Shown: positions 27,901 through 35,718 of the stretch, piece by piece
Layout: every line of letters starts with the position of its first letter
Position numbering within the stretch: the first letter of the stretch is position 1
Assembly: GCA_027604705.1 (NCBI GenBank)
Contig: JADHYV010000022.1
Span: forward strand, 269,851 to 333,850
Origin: Allomyces arbusculus
Taxonomy: Eukaryota > Blastocladiomycota > Blastocladiomycetes > Blastocladiales > Blastocladiaceae
Direction of reading: 5' to 3'
Length of the DNA: 64,000 bases
Notes under the pieces: generated by a model
Seen by the model: only the letters and a program-made list of their open reading frames with translations
Told to the model about the DNA's origin: nothing
Databases searched by the model: none
Translations under genes and position numbers: made by a program

Positions 27901-28312
27901 CGACCGTCATGCGCTGCTGCGAATCGTCAAAGTTGCTTGACGTGCGCAAAGACCCAAACACCAACGTCGGCGTGTATACGCCTTCGGTTGGATGGAGTTC
28001 CACCGGGACGTTCTTGCCGTCATTATACACGCTGATTGCCCCAGTGTCGCGATGAATATCGACCTTCAAACACGTCATTCCCGAATCAGGCCGCTGTGCA
28101 TTGTCGGCAGCATTGCTGATAATCTCGTCGAATATCTTGAGGAGCGCAGGCACTACCGTGATTTGGCGACTCTCAAACCGTGGTTCCGCTTGCCCAGGGG
28201 CAAGAACAAAGTCCATGCGGGTTTCCGGGTCCATTGACCCAATGTACATGGCCGGGCGGAGCAGAATATGCTCGACATCAGAAACGTGCTGAAACTGGGT
28301 GGAGCGCGACAT
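24980..28312 (-). CDS. TOP2-like: DNA topoisomerase II (eukaryotic/NCLDV type), 1110 aa
   Basis: The start at 28312 gives 1110 residues, the usual size for NCLDV enzymes that lack the cellular C-terminal tail. Motifs run in order: HILLRPAMYIGS and FDEIISNAADN (GHKL ATPase), GVHGIGSKATN (ATP lid), LTEGDSAKGF, PLRGKVLNVRD and DADVDGDHIKG (TOPRIM metal site), and GAPRYIFTYLEPW with the catalytic tyrosine. The enzyme passes one duplex through another to relieve supercoils and decatenate replicated genomes. All key residues appear present. The frame remains open ~110 codons further upstream, but that stretch is tandem repeat DNA and excluded. ACTTATAAGT lies 31 bases before the start. Confidence 0.95.
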   Translation of the reverse strand: MSRSTQFQHVSDVEHILLRPAMYIGSMDPETRMDFVLAPGQAEPRFESRQITVVPALLKIFDEIISNAADNAQRPDSGMTCLKVDIHRDTGAISVYNDGKNVPVELHPTEGVYTPTLVFGSLRTSSNFDDSQQRMTVGVHGIGSKATNIFSREFKVEIVDAVSKLKFQQTWEQNMSRALKPKVTAIKSVKRDYIHVTFTPDYTRFGYELLDSDTFMAMQRRVYDAAATLGKIKVSLNGERIKVSGFKDYMSLFVGDRDIVSKQFGEHWTIGVALNGHGNGLQHVSFVNNSLTRLGGYHVDHVANAVTAEIISAIRKKKKTTGNLLKPAVIKNQLILFINCVIINPSFNSQTKETMTKRADTWGTSYELDSGFIKKLVDSSVFEGIMELFTKQEERVLAKTDGSKKSTIQVEKLDDAAWAGTRRSGQCVLFLTEGDSAKGFAVKGITSIEGGRNRFGVYPLRGKVLNVRDKAENASAIAGNAELNNIKKILGLEHRRDYSDGVSSLRYGAVAILTDADVDGDHIKGLIMNFFDSQFPSLLSNNRNFLMEFITPIIRCKRGDSVVSFYSLTEFEQWKEHNDGGRGWNVKYYKGLATSQTHEIKDYFRALDMNLKRFLPTDPEDREKIDIVFNKKRVVDRKEWLKTYDPNVFRDQTLREHKINDFFDRGMIHFSISDNVRSIPSVVDGLKVSQRKIVWTMLRKGIVSENREIKVAQLAGEVANFTHYHHGEQSLAVCAVLMGQNFVGTNSVNLLYPAGDFGTRMEGPTKTGAPRYIFTYLEPWTRAIFCADDDGVLKLRVEENCAAEPWTLAPIIPMALVNSSVGIGSGFSTSIPSFDLGKVLKLLEMCLTNGGLLPMDVLESMLVVGYRGFTGSIVRDNDDRDKWTVQGVVKRVSDTRIKITELPLTWSGPYKEFLAQLVSEKQFVKAFKNNCNEKDVEFDVELTAPMTEDDIISKLKLNTTIRTSNMVLFDASGSLRHYKSAAEIFSEFFQSRHALYGARKQKILGTMQGEILGLRNKVRFLARVMDGTYALGKCKLEDLENQLERDAFDKPKDLLRMPLSMMTQSKFEELSKQLGALERKTEEYALMTIEQMWLNDLGVLQTMLERAGMV

Positions 28313-28342
28313 TTTGGGGGTCACCAAGGCCAAGCTGCGATT

Positions 28343-28352
28343 ACTTATAAGT
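28343..28352 (-). promoter_or_regulatory. TATA-like ACTTATAAGT palindrome upstream of topoisomerase II
   Basis: A ten-base palindrome containing TTATAAG lies 31 bases upstream of the topoisomerase ATG, the expected place for a TATA-like box. No ATCGAT element is nearby. Confidence 0.45.
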
Positions 28353-28449
28353 ACAGTAAAATCGTTACTTGAGGTTCGCGTCTCGTCTGTTTGGACACGT
28401 AATGGTTTTGAGAATGGAACGTGATTGCCGCTGAAAGCTAATGTGCACA

Positions 28450-28665
28450 AATCGGGAGAAAACGCACCTGGGGTGCAAACGAGGAACCAAACTTTGGGCG
28501 CAACCGAGAAACCAAACTTTGGGCGCAACCGAGAAAACGCACCTGGGGTGCAAACGAGGAACCAAACTCTTGGCGCAAACGAGAAACCAAACTCTGAGCG
28601 CAAGCGAGAAACCAAACTGTGGGCGCAACCAAGAAAACGCACCTGGGTTGCAAACGCAAGCTTCA
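28450..28665. repeat. Short tandem repeat array with two interleaved motifs
   Basis: Units of about 26-29 bases containing GAAACCAAACTTTGGGCGCAA or the variant GAAAACGCACCTGGGGTGC alternate about eight times. Both frames across it are open but of low complexity. The array separates the left core block from the GC-richer region, and a similar CCAAACTTTGG motif reappears near 32965. Confidence 0.8.
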
Positions 28666-28770
28666 GATGAAAGTGGGAAAACTACCAAAAGTTGGCAAAA
28701 AGGTGTGGGAATGCACTTCACGTGACCAGTCAAAGGCTGGCAGGGAATTGCCTGGTAGAACACATGGAGT

Positions 28771-28802
28771 ATCGATACATGGTGGCAACGTCCCTACAAA
28801 AG
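28771..28802 (+). promoter_or_regulatory. ATCGAT plus TACAAAAG promoter of the RING gene
   Basis: ATCGATAC (28771-28778) is followed by CTACAAAAG (28794-28802), a weak TATA-like box, about 80 bases before the RING protein start. It follows the ATCGAT-TATA pattern of the next gene. Confidence 0.4.
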
Positions 28803-28881
28803 CCGACGCTGCCCCGCAACGACCGTCCATCAATCAACTTACATACTTCCACGTCGCCGGCCACATCCACACACCCGCACC

Positions 28882-29589
28882 ATGTCTGACGTCGCTGCCC
28901 CCACCGCCCCGACCTCGTCCGAGTGCCCGATTTGCAGGGAGATCATGACCGTTCCATTCTCGAAACTCGCCGAGTGTGGACATCGATACTGCACGCAGTG
29001 TATCTCGGCGTGGATCGTCAACGGCAACAATCGCACGTGCCCATACTGCCGCACTCCCACGACGCCCGCATCTATCATCTCTGCACACCGCATTCCCATG
29101 GACTATGACCCTACCAAGAAGATTATGATCGCCGGTCGCGATTACGAGGAAGAGATCAGGTATTTCCAAGGGTTGAACGACACTGCGTTCACGTTCAACA
29201 TTTTTGGCGCCGTTGCCCATCGCCTGCCCGTCCCCATCACGGTCGGAGTGCCTTTGCCAGAAGACCTCGTCGCCCCGATCATTGCACCAGCGCTGTCTGC
29301 TCCTGCCGTCGCCGTTCCCCAAGACCAAGACCAACGCCCCGACACCATGATGGAGGCCGTGACTCGGTTCTTCGAGGCCAACCCCGACGTCGAAATCAAG
29401 CCGATTGCCATGTTCAACAAATTCAAGGAAATCGGCTGGGTTGAGGTCATCGAGGAGGGCCATGCCCTGGCACCACTTCGGTACATGACGCACGCGTCCG
29501 GCAGTGCAGATTGCCGCAACATTGTCTACTCGCTCTTGAAGACGGGGCGCATTGCTCGAGTCAAGCGTGGCATGTACAAGTTGGCTTGA
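28882..29589 (+). CDS. RING-finger protein with C-terminal winged-helix-like domain, probable E3 ubiquitin ligase, 235 aa
   Basis: Residues 15-58 form a textbook C3HC4 RING: CPIC, then C-G-H-x-Y-C-x2-C and CPYC with a tryptophan before the last pair. RING fingers of this class bind E2 enzymes and transfer ubiquitin. A Pro/Ala/Val-rich linker follows, then a C-terminal ~75 residue helical domain (MFNKFKEIGWVEVIEEG ... RNIVYSLLKTGRIARVKRGMYKLA) that reads like a winged helix of the HARE-HTH/restriction-associated sort, which could bind DNA or protein. The gene has its own ATCGAT/TATA-like promoter and an accessory-region composition. A role in redirecting host ubiquitination is likely; the substrate is unknown. 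Confidence 0.85.
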   Translation: MSDVAAPTAPTSSECPICREIMTVPFSKLAECGHRYCTQCISAWIVNGNNRTCPYCRTPTTPASIISAHRIPMDYDPTKKIMIAGRDYEEEIRYFQGLNDTAFTFNIFGAVAHRLPVPITVGVPLPEDLVAPIIAPALSAPAVAVPQDQDQRPDTMMEAVTRFFEANPDVEIKPIAMFNKFKEIGWVEVIEEGHALAPLRYMTHASGSADCRNIVYSLLKTGRIARVKRGMYKLA

Positions 29590-29604
29590 CCATTTTCATT
29601 GTAA

Positions 29605-29629
29605 ATCGATAATGGCAATTGTATATAAG
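29605..29629 (+). promoter_or_regulatory. ATCGAT plus TATATAAG promoter
   Basis: ATCGATAA (29605-29612) and TATATAAG (29622-29629) lie 42 and 18 bases upstream of the ATG at 29647. This is the cleanest example of the two-part promoter proposed for the accessory and replication genes. Confidence 0.6.
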
Positions 29630-29646
29630 CATATGAACGTCCAACC

Positions 29647-31074
29647 ATGAGAACATTCAAACTATTTGCGACCGAAATGCCGCTCCACGCTATTCATTCT
29701 GACACGTCAAACGTTCTTGTGAAGAACAACGAGAACAAAGCTGTCAACAAAGCAAGCGACGCCAGCGAAGCTCCTGTTGTCAGCGTGTCAAAGTGGCGGG
29801 GCGAGAGATTGGAATTGGACATTAGTACTCTGTATTCTCGAATCGTCGACCCGTTTTTCCCCGACCTCCGCGACAAAGTATGGTTCATGGACTGTCTCAA
29901 CCGCGGCAGCTTCGTCGCCTTTGGTATCCTGCTCTTCAACTTCGTGCTTGGCAAGTCGATTCCATGCACGTACCTTGAACTGTTCGTGCCGCCCGAAAGC
30001 AAATGCAAGGTCAAGAACATTGCGCACTTTCTCCACTCGTCGAGCCACAAGTACCGCTGCGTGAAGCGCGTCTCGGGGATCCGGCGGGTGACTTTCAATG
30101 GCGCAGTCCTCGTTTTCAACCTCGAGAGTTTCCAGGCGTCCAAGGACGCCCCGCCCACGAACCCCCAAACCATCAACGTGTACTATTCGGTGGACAAGAC
30201 GACGATTCTCGACTTTGTCAGCTCAATGTCTGCATCGTGCCACATGCCCTACTATACGTCGCGGCGGCTCGTGTTCCCCACCCATATTCTCCAGCACCGC
30301 GTCGTCAACTTTGGCGACCTTGCCAGCGAGTCGCGCGAAATCCTCGAGGAACACGGGGTCACGATTGAACTCCCCGACCAGTCTGGATCCCGCGATTTTT
30401 CGTACACCACGTTTGGGCATTCCGAGTCAACAGAACCAGTCTCAGCAGTGCACTCGGACGCAACGTTTGATACGTTCCTTGCCAAAATCCAAAAAATGAC
30501 CGCGCGGATGGCTCAAACCACAATCGACCTGCTTGAACAGCACGTCTCCATCGCCAACCCGTCATTCAGCGGAACATTGGGGGCCACGTCCATTGCTGTT
30601 GCAAAGCATCCGTCGATTCTCCAGTGTGTGGACGCACGGGTCCGCGAACTTCTTGGATGGCCCAGCGACGCCTATACACTTTCGATATCGCTCGACAACG
30701 AACAGGTTCATGTCAGTTTTGGGTTTGAACTCGGAGACGTTCTCGTGGCCAGTGACGACGAGCCCCGCCCAACGAGCCGGTTCTTCCAGCAAATCCGCCA
30801 AGACTTGCGCGACAATATCCAGACAGTTGCCCAAACCATTCTTCGCCAGTTTGAAGTCGACATCAACAACGGTCTGTTTGACATTTCGGTGTGCCTCGAC
30901 AATCCCACGTGGGCCGCCATGTTCAAGGACCAGTACGTCCTCGACCATATCGAGGACCTCTTTTTGAGCGCAACAAAGTGGCCGTCGAGGGTCGTGCGCA
31001 TGGAGTTTGATGCCCCGATTCTTTACATTCGCATTTCCGTTGACACTATTGTGGACGATTTCTGCCTCATTTAG
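29647..31074 (+). CDS. Hypothetical protein, 475 aa
   Basis: I cannot assign a family. The protein is soluble with mixed alpha/beta character. The segment VWFMDCLNRGSFVAFGILLFNFVLGKSIPC (about 79-108) is hydrophobic but probably buried. The C-terminal half has several long helices (FDTFLAKIQKMTARMAQTTIDLLEQH, QIRQDLRDNIQTVAQTILRQ). No catalytic motif, zinc site or signal peptide is seen. It follows the RING gene on the same strand with its own strong TATATAAG box, so it is very probably expressed separately. Confidence 0.75.
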   Translation: MRTFKLFATEMPLHAIHSDTSNVLVKNNENKAVNKASDASEAPVVSVSKWRGERLELDISTLYSRIVDPFFPDLRDKVWFMDCLNRGSFVAFGILLFNFVLGKSIPCTYLELFVPPESKCKVKNIAHFLHSSSHKYRCVKRVSGIRRVTFNGAVLVFNLESFQASKDAPPTNPQTINVYYSVDKTTILDFVSSMSASCHMPYYTSRRLVFPTHILQHRVVNFGDLASESREILEEHGVTIELPDQSGSRDFSYTTFGHSESTEPVSAVHSDATFDTFLAKIQKMTARMAQTTIDLLEQHVSIANPSFSGTLGATSIAVAKHPSILQCVDARVRELLGWPSDAYTLSISLDNEQVHVSFGFELGDVLVASDDEPRPTSRFFQQIRQDLRDNIQTVAQTILRQFEVDINNGLFDISVCLDNPTWAAMFKDQYVLDHIEDLFLSATKWPSRVVRMEFDAPILYIRISVDTIVDDFCLI

Positions 31075-31124
31075 AAATTCATTGTTGGTTGCACAAATAC
31101 ATGCTTTTCTTCCATCAACAGTTA

Positions 31125-31335
31125 TTGAGGCAGCTGCGCTGAATTACAGACCGGGCTGCCGCCCGTGCCCTTTGGGGTCGGCCAGGGGCCTCCACGCGCT
31201 ACCGCGCGACTGGCGCGCCTCCCCCAAAGGGGGCCCCCGCTTGCAACCGTATCGAACGTGCTTCCGCACGTCCTCTTCTTCTGAATGCTGGCTGCCGCAA
31301 ATGCACATAGTCGACCGCGGCCTATGGGAGCGGCA
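31125..31335 (+). repeat. Dispersed ~210-bp repeat, near-full copy
   Basis: This copy starts GAGGCAGCTGCGCTGAA, continues with CCGGGCTGCCGCCCGTGCCC, GGTCGGCCAGGGGCCTCC and GCTACCGCGCGACTGGCGCG, and ends around GAATGCTGGCTGCCGC ... GTCGACCGCGGCC. Matching copies are at 51588 and 55215, truncated ones at 59846 and 61808, and a decayed one near 53240. No open frame or terminal inverted repeat is evident, so it resembles a short non-autonomous element. Confidence 0.85.
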
Positions 31336-31399
31336 TGCTGGCACAACCATAGCGCATCAGACGCCAAACCAACAACCACATTCCTCAAAACCAATTCTA

Positions 31400-32815
31400 T
31401 TATGCCGTAGAACCAAAAACAATTTTGAACCACAGAGGCGCGACCCTGGGGTTTTGTTTAGCTGCATTCCTCAAAGTGGCTGGCGTGAACGAAATCGCAA
31501 GACCAGACTTGATCCACCACTGGAGAGCACCAATCTTGCCATTTTCAAGCGCTGCATCCACGGCCTTGGCGGTGTACTTGAGCTCGAACCTGGACATGTG
31601 CCACCACTCGAGAACGCTGATACGCCCATAACTCGAGGCAAAGTCGATTGCTTCTTCTGTGTACTTGAGCTCGAGACCGGACACACGCCACCACTCGAGG
31701 ACGTCGACTTGGTCGGCAATATCTTTCTTGGCCACATTATCAATGGCCTTGGTTGTGTAGCAGAGTTCAAGGTCCGACGTGCACCACCACTCGAGAACGT
31801 CGACAAAACCATTGGACGACGCCTTGTCAATGGCCCTGTTCGTGTACTTGAGCTCGAGACCCGACACGCGCCACCACTCCAGGACGTCGACGTAGCCGCT
31901 CGAGGACGCGCAGTCAATGGCGTCGGTCGTGTACTTGAACTCGAGACCTGATGCGCGCCACCACTCGAGGACTTCAATGTAGCCATTGGCCGATGCGTCA
32001 TCAATCGCCTCGGTCGTATACTTGAGATGGAGCCCCGACATGCGCCACCAGTTGAGAACGTCGGTGCGGCCACCCGAAGCCGCAGAGTCGATGGCATCGA
32101 CAGTGTACTTGAGCTCGAGCCCTGACGTGAACCACCAATTGAGAACGTCAAAGTGACCCATTGCAGAAGCCGAGTCGATGGCGATCGACGTATACTTGAG
32201 CTCGAGCCCCGACATGCGCCACCACTTGAGACTGTCCACGAAACCAAACACCGACGCATAGTCGAATGCGTCTTCTGTGTACTTGAGCTCGAGCCCCGAC
32301 GTGCGCCACCACTCGAGAACGTCAATGCGACCGTCTTTGGACGCATAGTCGATGGCGTCGACCGTGTACTTGAGCTCGAGCCCTGACGTGCGCCACCACT
32401 CGAGAACTTCGATGTCCCCGTTGGTCGATGCAAAGTCCATGGCATCCGCCGTGTACTTGAATTCGAGCCCCGACGCGCGCCACCACTCCAGAACGTCAAA
32501 GTGACGGCGAATTGATGCCGAGTCCATGGCCTTCTTCGTGTACTTGAATTCGAGCCCCAGCGCGCGCCATGTTTCCAACGTCGCAATGGCGTCGCTCCCA
32601 CCCGTCGATGATGCAAAGTCGATGATCCGATTCTTGTCCGAGCGCAAGAGAATCTTTTTCGCAGTGTAAATGTCGCCGAGGTCGCGCGCGAGCTTCATGG
32701 CCGCGAGAACAGACCCCAAGTCGTGCCGAGTTGGAAGGTGCGAGATGATCAAGCTGATGATTTCGCCCGGGAGGCGACGACGGTCGGGCGAAGCGTGGTT
32801 GAGAATGAGAGCCAT
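31400..32815 (-). CDS. Repeat protein: about 13 ankyrin-like WW-type repeats of 33 aa, 471 aa
   Basis: After an N-terminal ~45 residues resembling an F-box-like helix set (RRLPGEIISLIISHLPTRHD), the protein is built of about 13 repeats of roughly 33 residues with the consensus DVLEWWRxSGLELKYTxxAIDxAS. The pattern of helix, turn and helix with A-x-D-x-A-S resembles degenerate ankyrin repeats. F-box plus ankyrin proteins of large viruses act as adaptors bringing targets to host SCF ubiquitin ligases, which fits with the nearby RING gene. High identity between repeats indicates recent expansion. A TATA-like AATATATAAG lies about 67 bases upstream on the minus strand, after a G-run. Confidence 0.82.
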   Translation of the reverse strand: MALILNHASPDRRRLPGEIISLIISHLPTRHDLGSVLAAMKLARDLGDIYTAKKILLRSDKNRIIDFASSTGGSDAIATLETWRALGLEFKYTKKAMDSASIRRHFDVLEWWRASGLEFKYTADAMDFASTNGDIEVLEWWRTSGLELKYTVDAIDYASKDGRIDVLEWWRTSGLELKYTEDAFDYASVFGFVDSLKWWRMSGLELKYTSIAIDSASAMGHFDVLNWWFTSGLELKYTVDAIDSAASGGRTDVLNWWRMSGLHLKYTTEAIDDASANGYIEVLEWWRASGLEFKYTTDAIDCASSSGYVDVLEWWRVSGLELKYTNRAIDKASSNGFVDVLEWWCTSDLELCYTTKAIDNVAKKDIADQVDVLEWWRVSGLELKYTEEAIDFASSYGRISVLEWWHMSRFELKYTAKAVDAALENGKIGALQWWIKSGLAISFTPATLRNAAKQNPRVAPLWFKIVFGSTA

Positions 32816-32881
32816 GGTCGTGCTTGTGTAGGTCGGGCGAGAGTAGGTGATGTGGGGAAGACGTCGGGGGGGGGGGTCTCC

Positions 32882-32891
32882 TTATATATTC
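32882..32891 (-). promoter_or_regulatory. TATATAAG box upstream of the 33-aa repeat protein gene
   Basis: On the minus strand ATATATAAG lies about 67 bases before the ATG at 32815, separated from it by a C/G homopolymer tract (nine consecutive G on the plus strand near 32866). No ATCGAT lies nearby. Confidence 0.4.
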
Positions 32892-32964
32892 GCCCCGCTT
32901 GGTCGCCTTGGAAATGGTTGAAAAACAAAAACTAAGCTGTCCAAAGGAAAAGACCTCTGGGCTC

Positions 32965-33110
32965 AAACTTTGAAAACCAAACTTTGGTCCGTGCGTGAAC
33001 ACTTGAAGTTCTTTTCCATGACCACCCAGCGAGAACCAAAATTTGGTTCCGTGCGTGAACACTTGAAGTTCTTTTCCATGACCACCCAGCGAGAAACCAA
33101 ACGTCCAAAC
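32965..33110. repeat. Two-copy 62-bp direct repeat upstream of ribonucleotide reductase
   Basis: The segment containing CGTGCGTGAACACTTGAAGT and CCATGACCACCCAGCGAGAA occurs twice in direct orientation, with CCAAACTTTGGT-like flanks that echo the array at 28450. It lies just upstream of the ATCGAT/TATA pair of the ribonucleotide reductase gene and might be regulatory. Confidence 0.75.
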
Positions 33111-33146
33111 AGTTTCCATTGCACTTGGCGGCTTTTGAAACGACGC

Positions 33147-33171
33147 ATCGATAAAACCCCTTTCATATAAT
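33147..33171 (+). promoter_or_regulatory. ATCGAT plus TATAAT promoter of ribonucleotide reductase
   Basis: ATCGATAAA begins at 33147 and CATATAATCC at 33164. The start codon is 120 bases further on, so the transcript would have a long leader. The layout matches those at 29605 and 39240. Confidence 0.5.
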
Positions 33172-33292
33172 CCGGTCACTCCACCCTCAAACCAACCATC
33201 ATCAGTTCAGTCTCACCACTTGAACTCATCTTCTCGAATCGTTTCACAACTCGACAAATTTTCTCTGCCAAAACTAAGACCAGCTCTTCGCC

Positions 33293-35224
33293 ATGTCCAC
33301 TTTCTCGAAGCCCATTGACGTTTCCACCAGCGAGCCGACCCTTGTTGACAACGTTGACGTTTCGGAAGTGGACGAGCTGCTCCAACCCAACCCCAACCGG
33401 TTTGTGCTGTTCCCAATCCAGCACCACGACGTCTGGAAAATGTACAAGGACATGCAGGCAGTCTATTGGACTGCCGAGGAAATCAAGCTGCACCAGGATA
33501 TCGACGACTGGGAAACCAAGCTCAATGATGACGAGCGCCACTATATCAAGCACGTCCTCGCGTTCTTTGCCGGTGCCGACGGTATTGTCAACGAAAACCT
33601 GATCAAGCGATTCTCGCAGGAGATTCAAATCCCCGAAGTTCGCACTGTCTACGGTTTCCAGGAAATGATGGAAAACATTCACTGCGTGACGGGCGACACG
33701 CGCATTCTGACGAACCAGGGCTACGTCGAGATTTCAGCTCTCGTCGACAAGACGATTGATGTGTGGAACGGCGAAACGTTCTCAAACGTCACGGTCCGCA
33801 AGACGGGCGTCGACCAAGACTTTATTAAAGTCAAGCTGTCGAACGGCATGGAACTCTGCTGCACGACCGGGCACAAGTGGCTCATCCAAGGCAAGACCGA
33901 CCGCGTCCTGACCGAAAAACTATCTATTGGCGACGTTCTCGAAGAGTGGACGTATCCTGTCATTGACCATGCGCACGCGGCCAGCGCTCGCGTCATGGAA
34001 TCGCCGTTCACGTTCGGCTACGTGTTTGGCCAAGGCAACCGCCATGGCAGCACTCGCGTACTCGTGTCCCTCGACCAGAAGCACGTCATTTCGCACATCG
34101 ACTTTACAATGGTCGAGCGCTACGACGACGTGTACAACGTCTACATTCCGCGCCGCTACGGAAAGAACATGGACTTTGTTCCCTACAACTTTGACAAGAA
34201 CACGCGCATCGAATGGCTCTCGGGCGTCATCCATTCCATTGGCGAGTTCGACCGCGACTCGGTGACCATTGTATGCTCGACCAACGATATTGCCAAGGAA
34301 CTCCAACTGTTGATCTCAACCCTCGGCGTCTTTGCTACCGTCTCGTGTGGCAGTGTCATTATTTCGGCGCATGGTATTGCCGCGTTGTCCAACATCGGCG
34401 TCGTGATGCCGCCTGCCGTAAATGTCATGGCATTGCCGGATCGCAGCACGCCTGACCGGCTGTCTCAGAACATTCACGTCGTTGGACTCTCCAAAGTCGC
34501 TGAGCGCGGCGACTCGTTTTGTTTCAACGAGCCGATCCGCCACACTGGTTGCTTTGCTGGAATTGTCACCGGGCAGAGCGAGGTCTATTCGCAACTCATT
34601 GATACGTACGTGAAAAAGGACGACGAGAAACGCAAGCTGTTCCAGTCCATTGAACAGATTCCGTGCATTCAGCGCAAGGCGGAATGGGCACAGAAGTGGA
34701 TCGAGAGCAAGGAGGCGACCTTTGGAGAGCGACTCATTGCGTTCAGCTGTGTTGAAGGAATCCACTTTTCGTCGAGCTTTGCCGGCATTTTCTGGCTCAA
34801 GAAGCGGGGGCTCATGCCGGGTCTCAGCCAGGCCAACTTGGTCATTAGCAGGGACGAAGGACTTCATACCAAGTTTGCCGCGCTCCTCTTCACCAAGTAC
34901 CTCCATAAGCAGCGGCCATCGAATGAACGCGTCCAAGAAATTGTCCGGGAAGCCGCCGAGATTGAAAAGGACTTTGTGCGTGACGCCATTCCCATCCGGC
35001 TCATTGGGCTCAACAGCGACACGATGTGCCAGTACGTAGAATACGTTTCCGACTATCTGTTGTCGGAGCTACTTGGGGTTCCCAAGATCTACAACAGCAA
35101 GAACCCCTACTCATGGATGGAGGTTATCGCACTTAACAGTTCGACCAACTTCTTTGAGCAGCGCGAGGTCAATTATAATTTCTCCAACATCGACACCACC
35201 TTCGAGCTCACGGAGGATTTCTGA
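33293..35224 (+). CDS. Ribonucleotide reductase small subunit interrupted by an intein, 643 aa precursor
   Basis: The exteins (residues 1-130 and 429-643, 345 residues together) form a class I small subunit, which houses the diiron-tyrosyl radical for making deoxynucleotides. FFAGADGIVNEN gives metal ligand D96; MENIH gives E127 and H130; then, after the intein, SEVY places the radical tyrosine at 432. CVEGIHFSSSF and SRDEGLH supply the remaining ligands, and the C-terminus ends FELTEDF, like the large-subunit-binding tail. The intein therefore sits between a metal ligand and the radical tyrosine, so protein splicing is required for activity. The large subunit is not in this window. Expression probably starts from the ATCGAT/TATA pair at 33147. 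Confidence 0.95.
   Translation: MSTFSKPIDVSTSEPTLVDNVDVSEVDELLQPNPNRFVLFPIQHHDVWKMYKDMQAVYWTAEEIKLHQDIDDWETKLNDDERHYIKHVLAFFAGADGIVNENLIKRFSQEIQIPEVRTVYGFQEMMENIHCVTGDTRILTNQGYVEISALVDKTIDVWNGETFSNVTVRKTGVDQDFIKVKLSNGMELCCTTGHKWLIQGKTDRVLTEKLSIGDVLEEWTYPVIDHAHAASARVMESPFTFGYVFGQGNRHGSTRVLVSLDQKHVISHIDFTMVERYDDVYNVYIPRRYGKNMDFVPYNFDKNTRIEWLSGVIHSIGEFDRDSVTIVCSTNDIAKELQLLISTLGVFATVSCGSVIISAHGIAALSNIGVVMPPAVNVMALPDRSTPDRLSQNIHVVGLSKVAERGDSFCFNEPIRHTGCFAGIVTGQSEVYSQLIDTYVKKDDEKRKLFQSIEQIPCIQRKAEWAQKWIESKEATFGERLIAFSCVEGIHFSSSFAGIFWLKKRGLMPGLSQANLVISRDEGLHTKFAALLFTKYLHKQRPSNERVQEIVREAAEIEKDFVRDAIPIRLIGLNSDTMCQYVEYVSDYLLSELLGVPKIYNSKNPYSWMEVIALNSSTNFFEQREVNYNFSNIDTTFELTEDF
33683..34576 (+). other. 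Intein with degenerate LAGLIDADG homing endonuclease, 298 aa
   Basis: The intein starts at Cys131 (CVTGDTRILTNQGYVEI, block A) and has TTGHKW (block B, the T-x-x-H motif). The C-terminal splice region is CFNEPIRHTGCFAGIVTGQ followed by Ser429. It ends in Gln rather than the usual Asn, as in known iridovirus/chlorovirus ribonucleotide reductase inteins. The centre carries two weak LAGLIDADG-like segments (FGYVFGQGN and WLSGVIHSIGEF) in which the expected catalytic acidic residues are absent. The homing endonuclease is probably dead while splicing residues look intact. Confidence 0.88.
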
Positions 35225-35718
35225 TTTGTCTTGTAATATTGTTTTTGTATTTGATTCAATGAACGTATATTTTTGTGTGCTCTGTCACTTGGTTTTGCAT
35301 AGCTTTGAGGCAGGACGGTCGCAGGAAATGATTCAATACATACACTCGTGGAATGCAAGGCTGTGGTAATATTCTTTGACAATCAAAATCACGGCTTTGT
35401 ACCTCCCATCATGACTTGTAACTTTGCCAATATTGGTTAAGGACGTCTGCAAACGCCCTGTTGTTTTCAATCAATTCAGACTCTTATGTTGATGAGAATC
35501 ATGATAAGCCTTTGGCATTTAGGGTGCTAACAAGAATGGGCAAACAGCAGTGTATTAGAAGATTGTGGAACGCTCAAGATCACAGCCCAGCAGTATATTG
35601 ACAATCGGCAACCCCATTATTCAACCATTGAATATCTTGTAATGGACTGTGATGCAGCTAAGTGATGCCTTAACAAAGCACAATACCATATGAAATTAGA
35701 TTGAGATAAACACGCATA
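35225..35718. other. Gene-free AT-rich interval, 494 bases
   Basis: No convincing frame is present between the ribonucleotide reductase stop and the 3' end of the helicase fusion. The sequence is AT-rich compared with both neighbours, with no repeat, hairpin or tRNA-like structure that I can see. It may hold the transcript ends of the two convergent genes. Confidence 0.6.

Noticed and set aside
28313-28642. N-terminal extension of topoisomerase II reading through tandem repeats
   Set aside because: The extension is pure repeat translation, and a TATA-like box lies between it and the normal start.
31122-31433. Minus-strand frame through the dispersed repeat, and similar frames at 51506-52261 and 55074-55475
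   Set aside because: They are translations of the repeat element itself; the similar peptides arise because the DNA is repeated, not because of a gene family.
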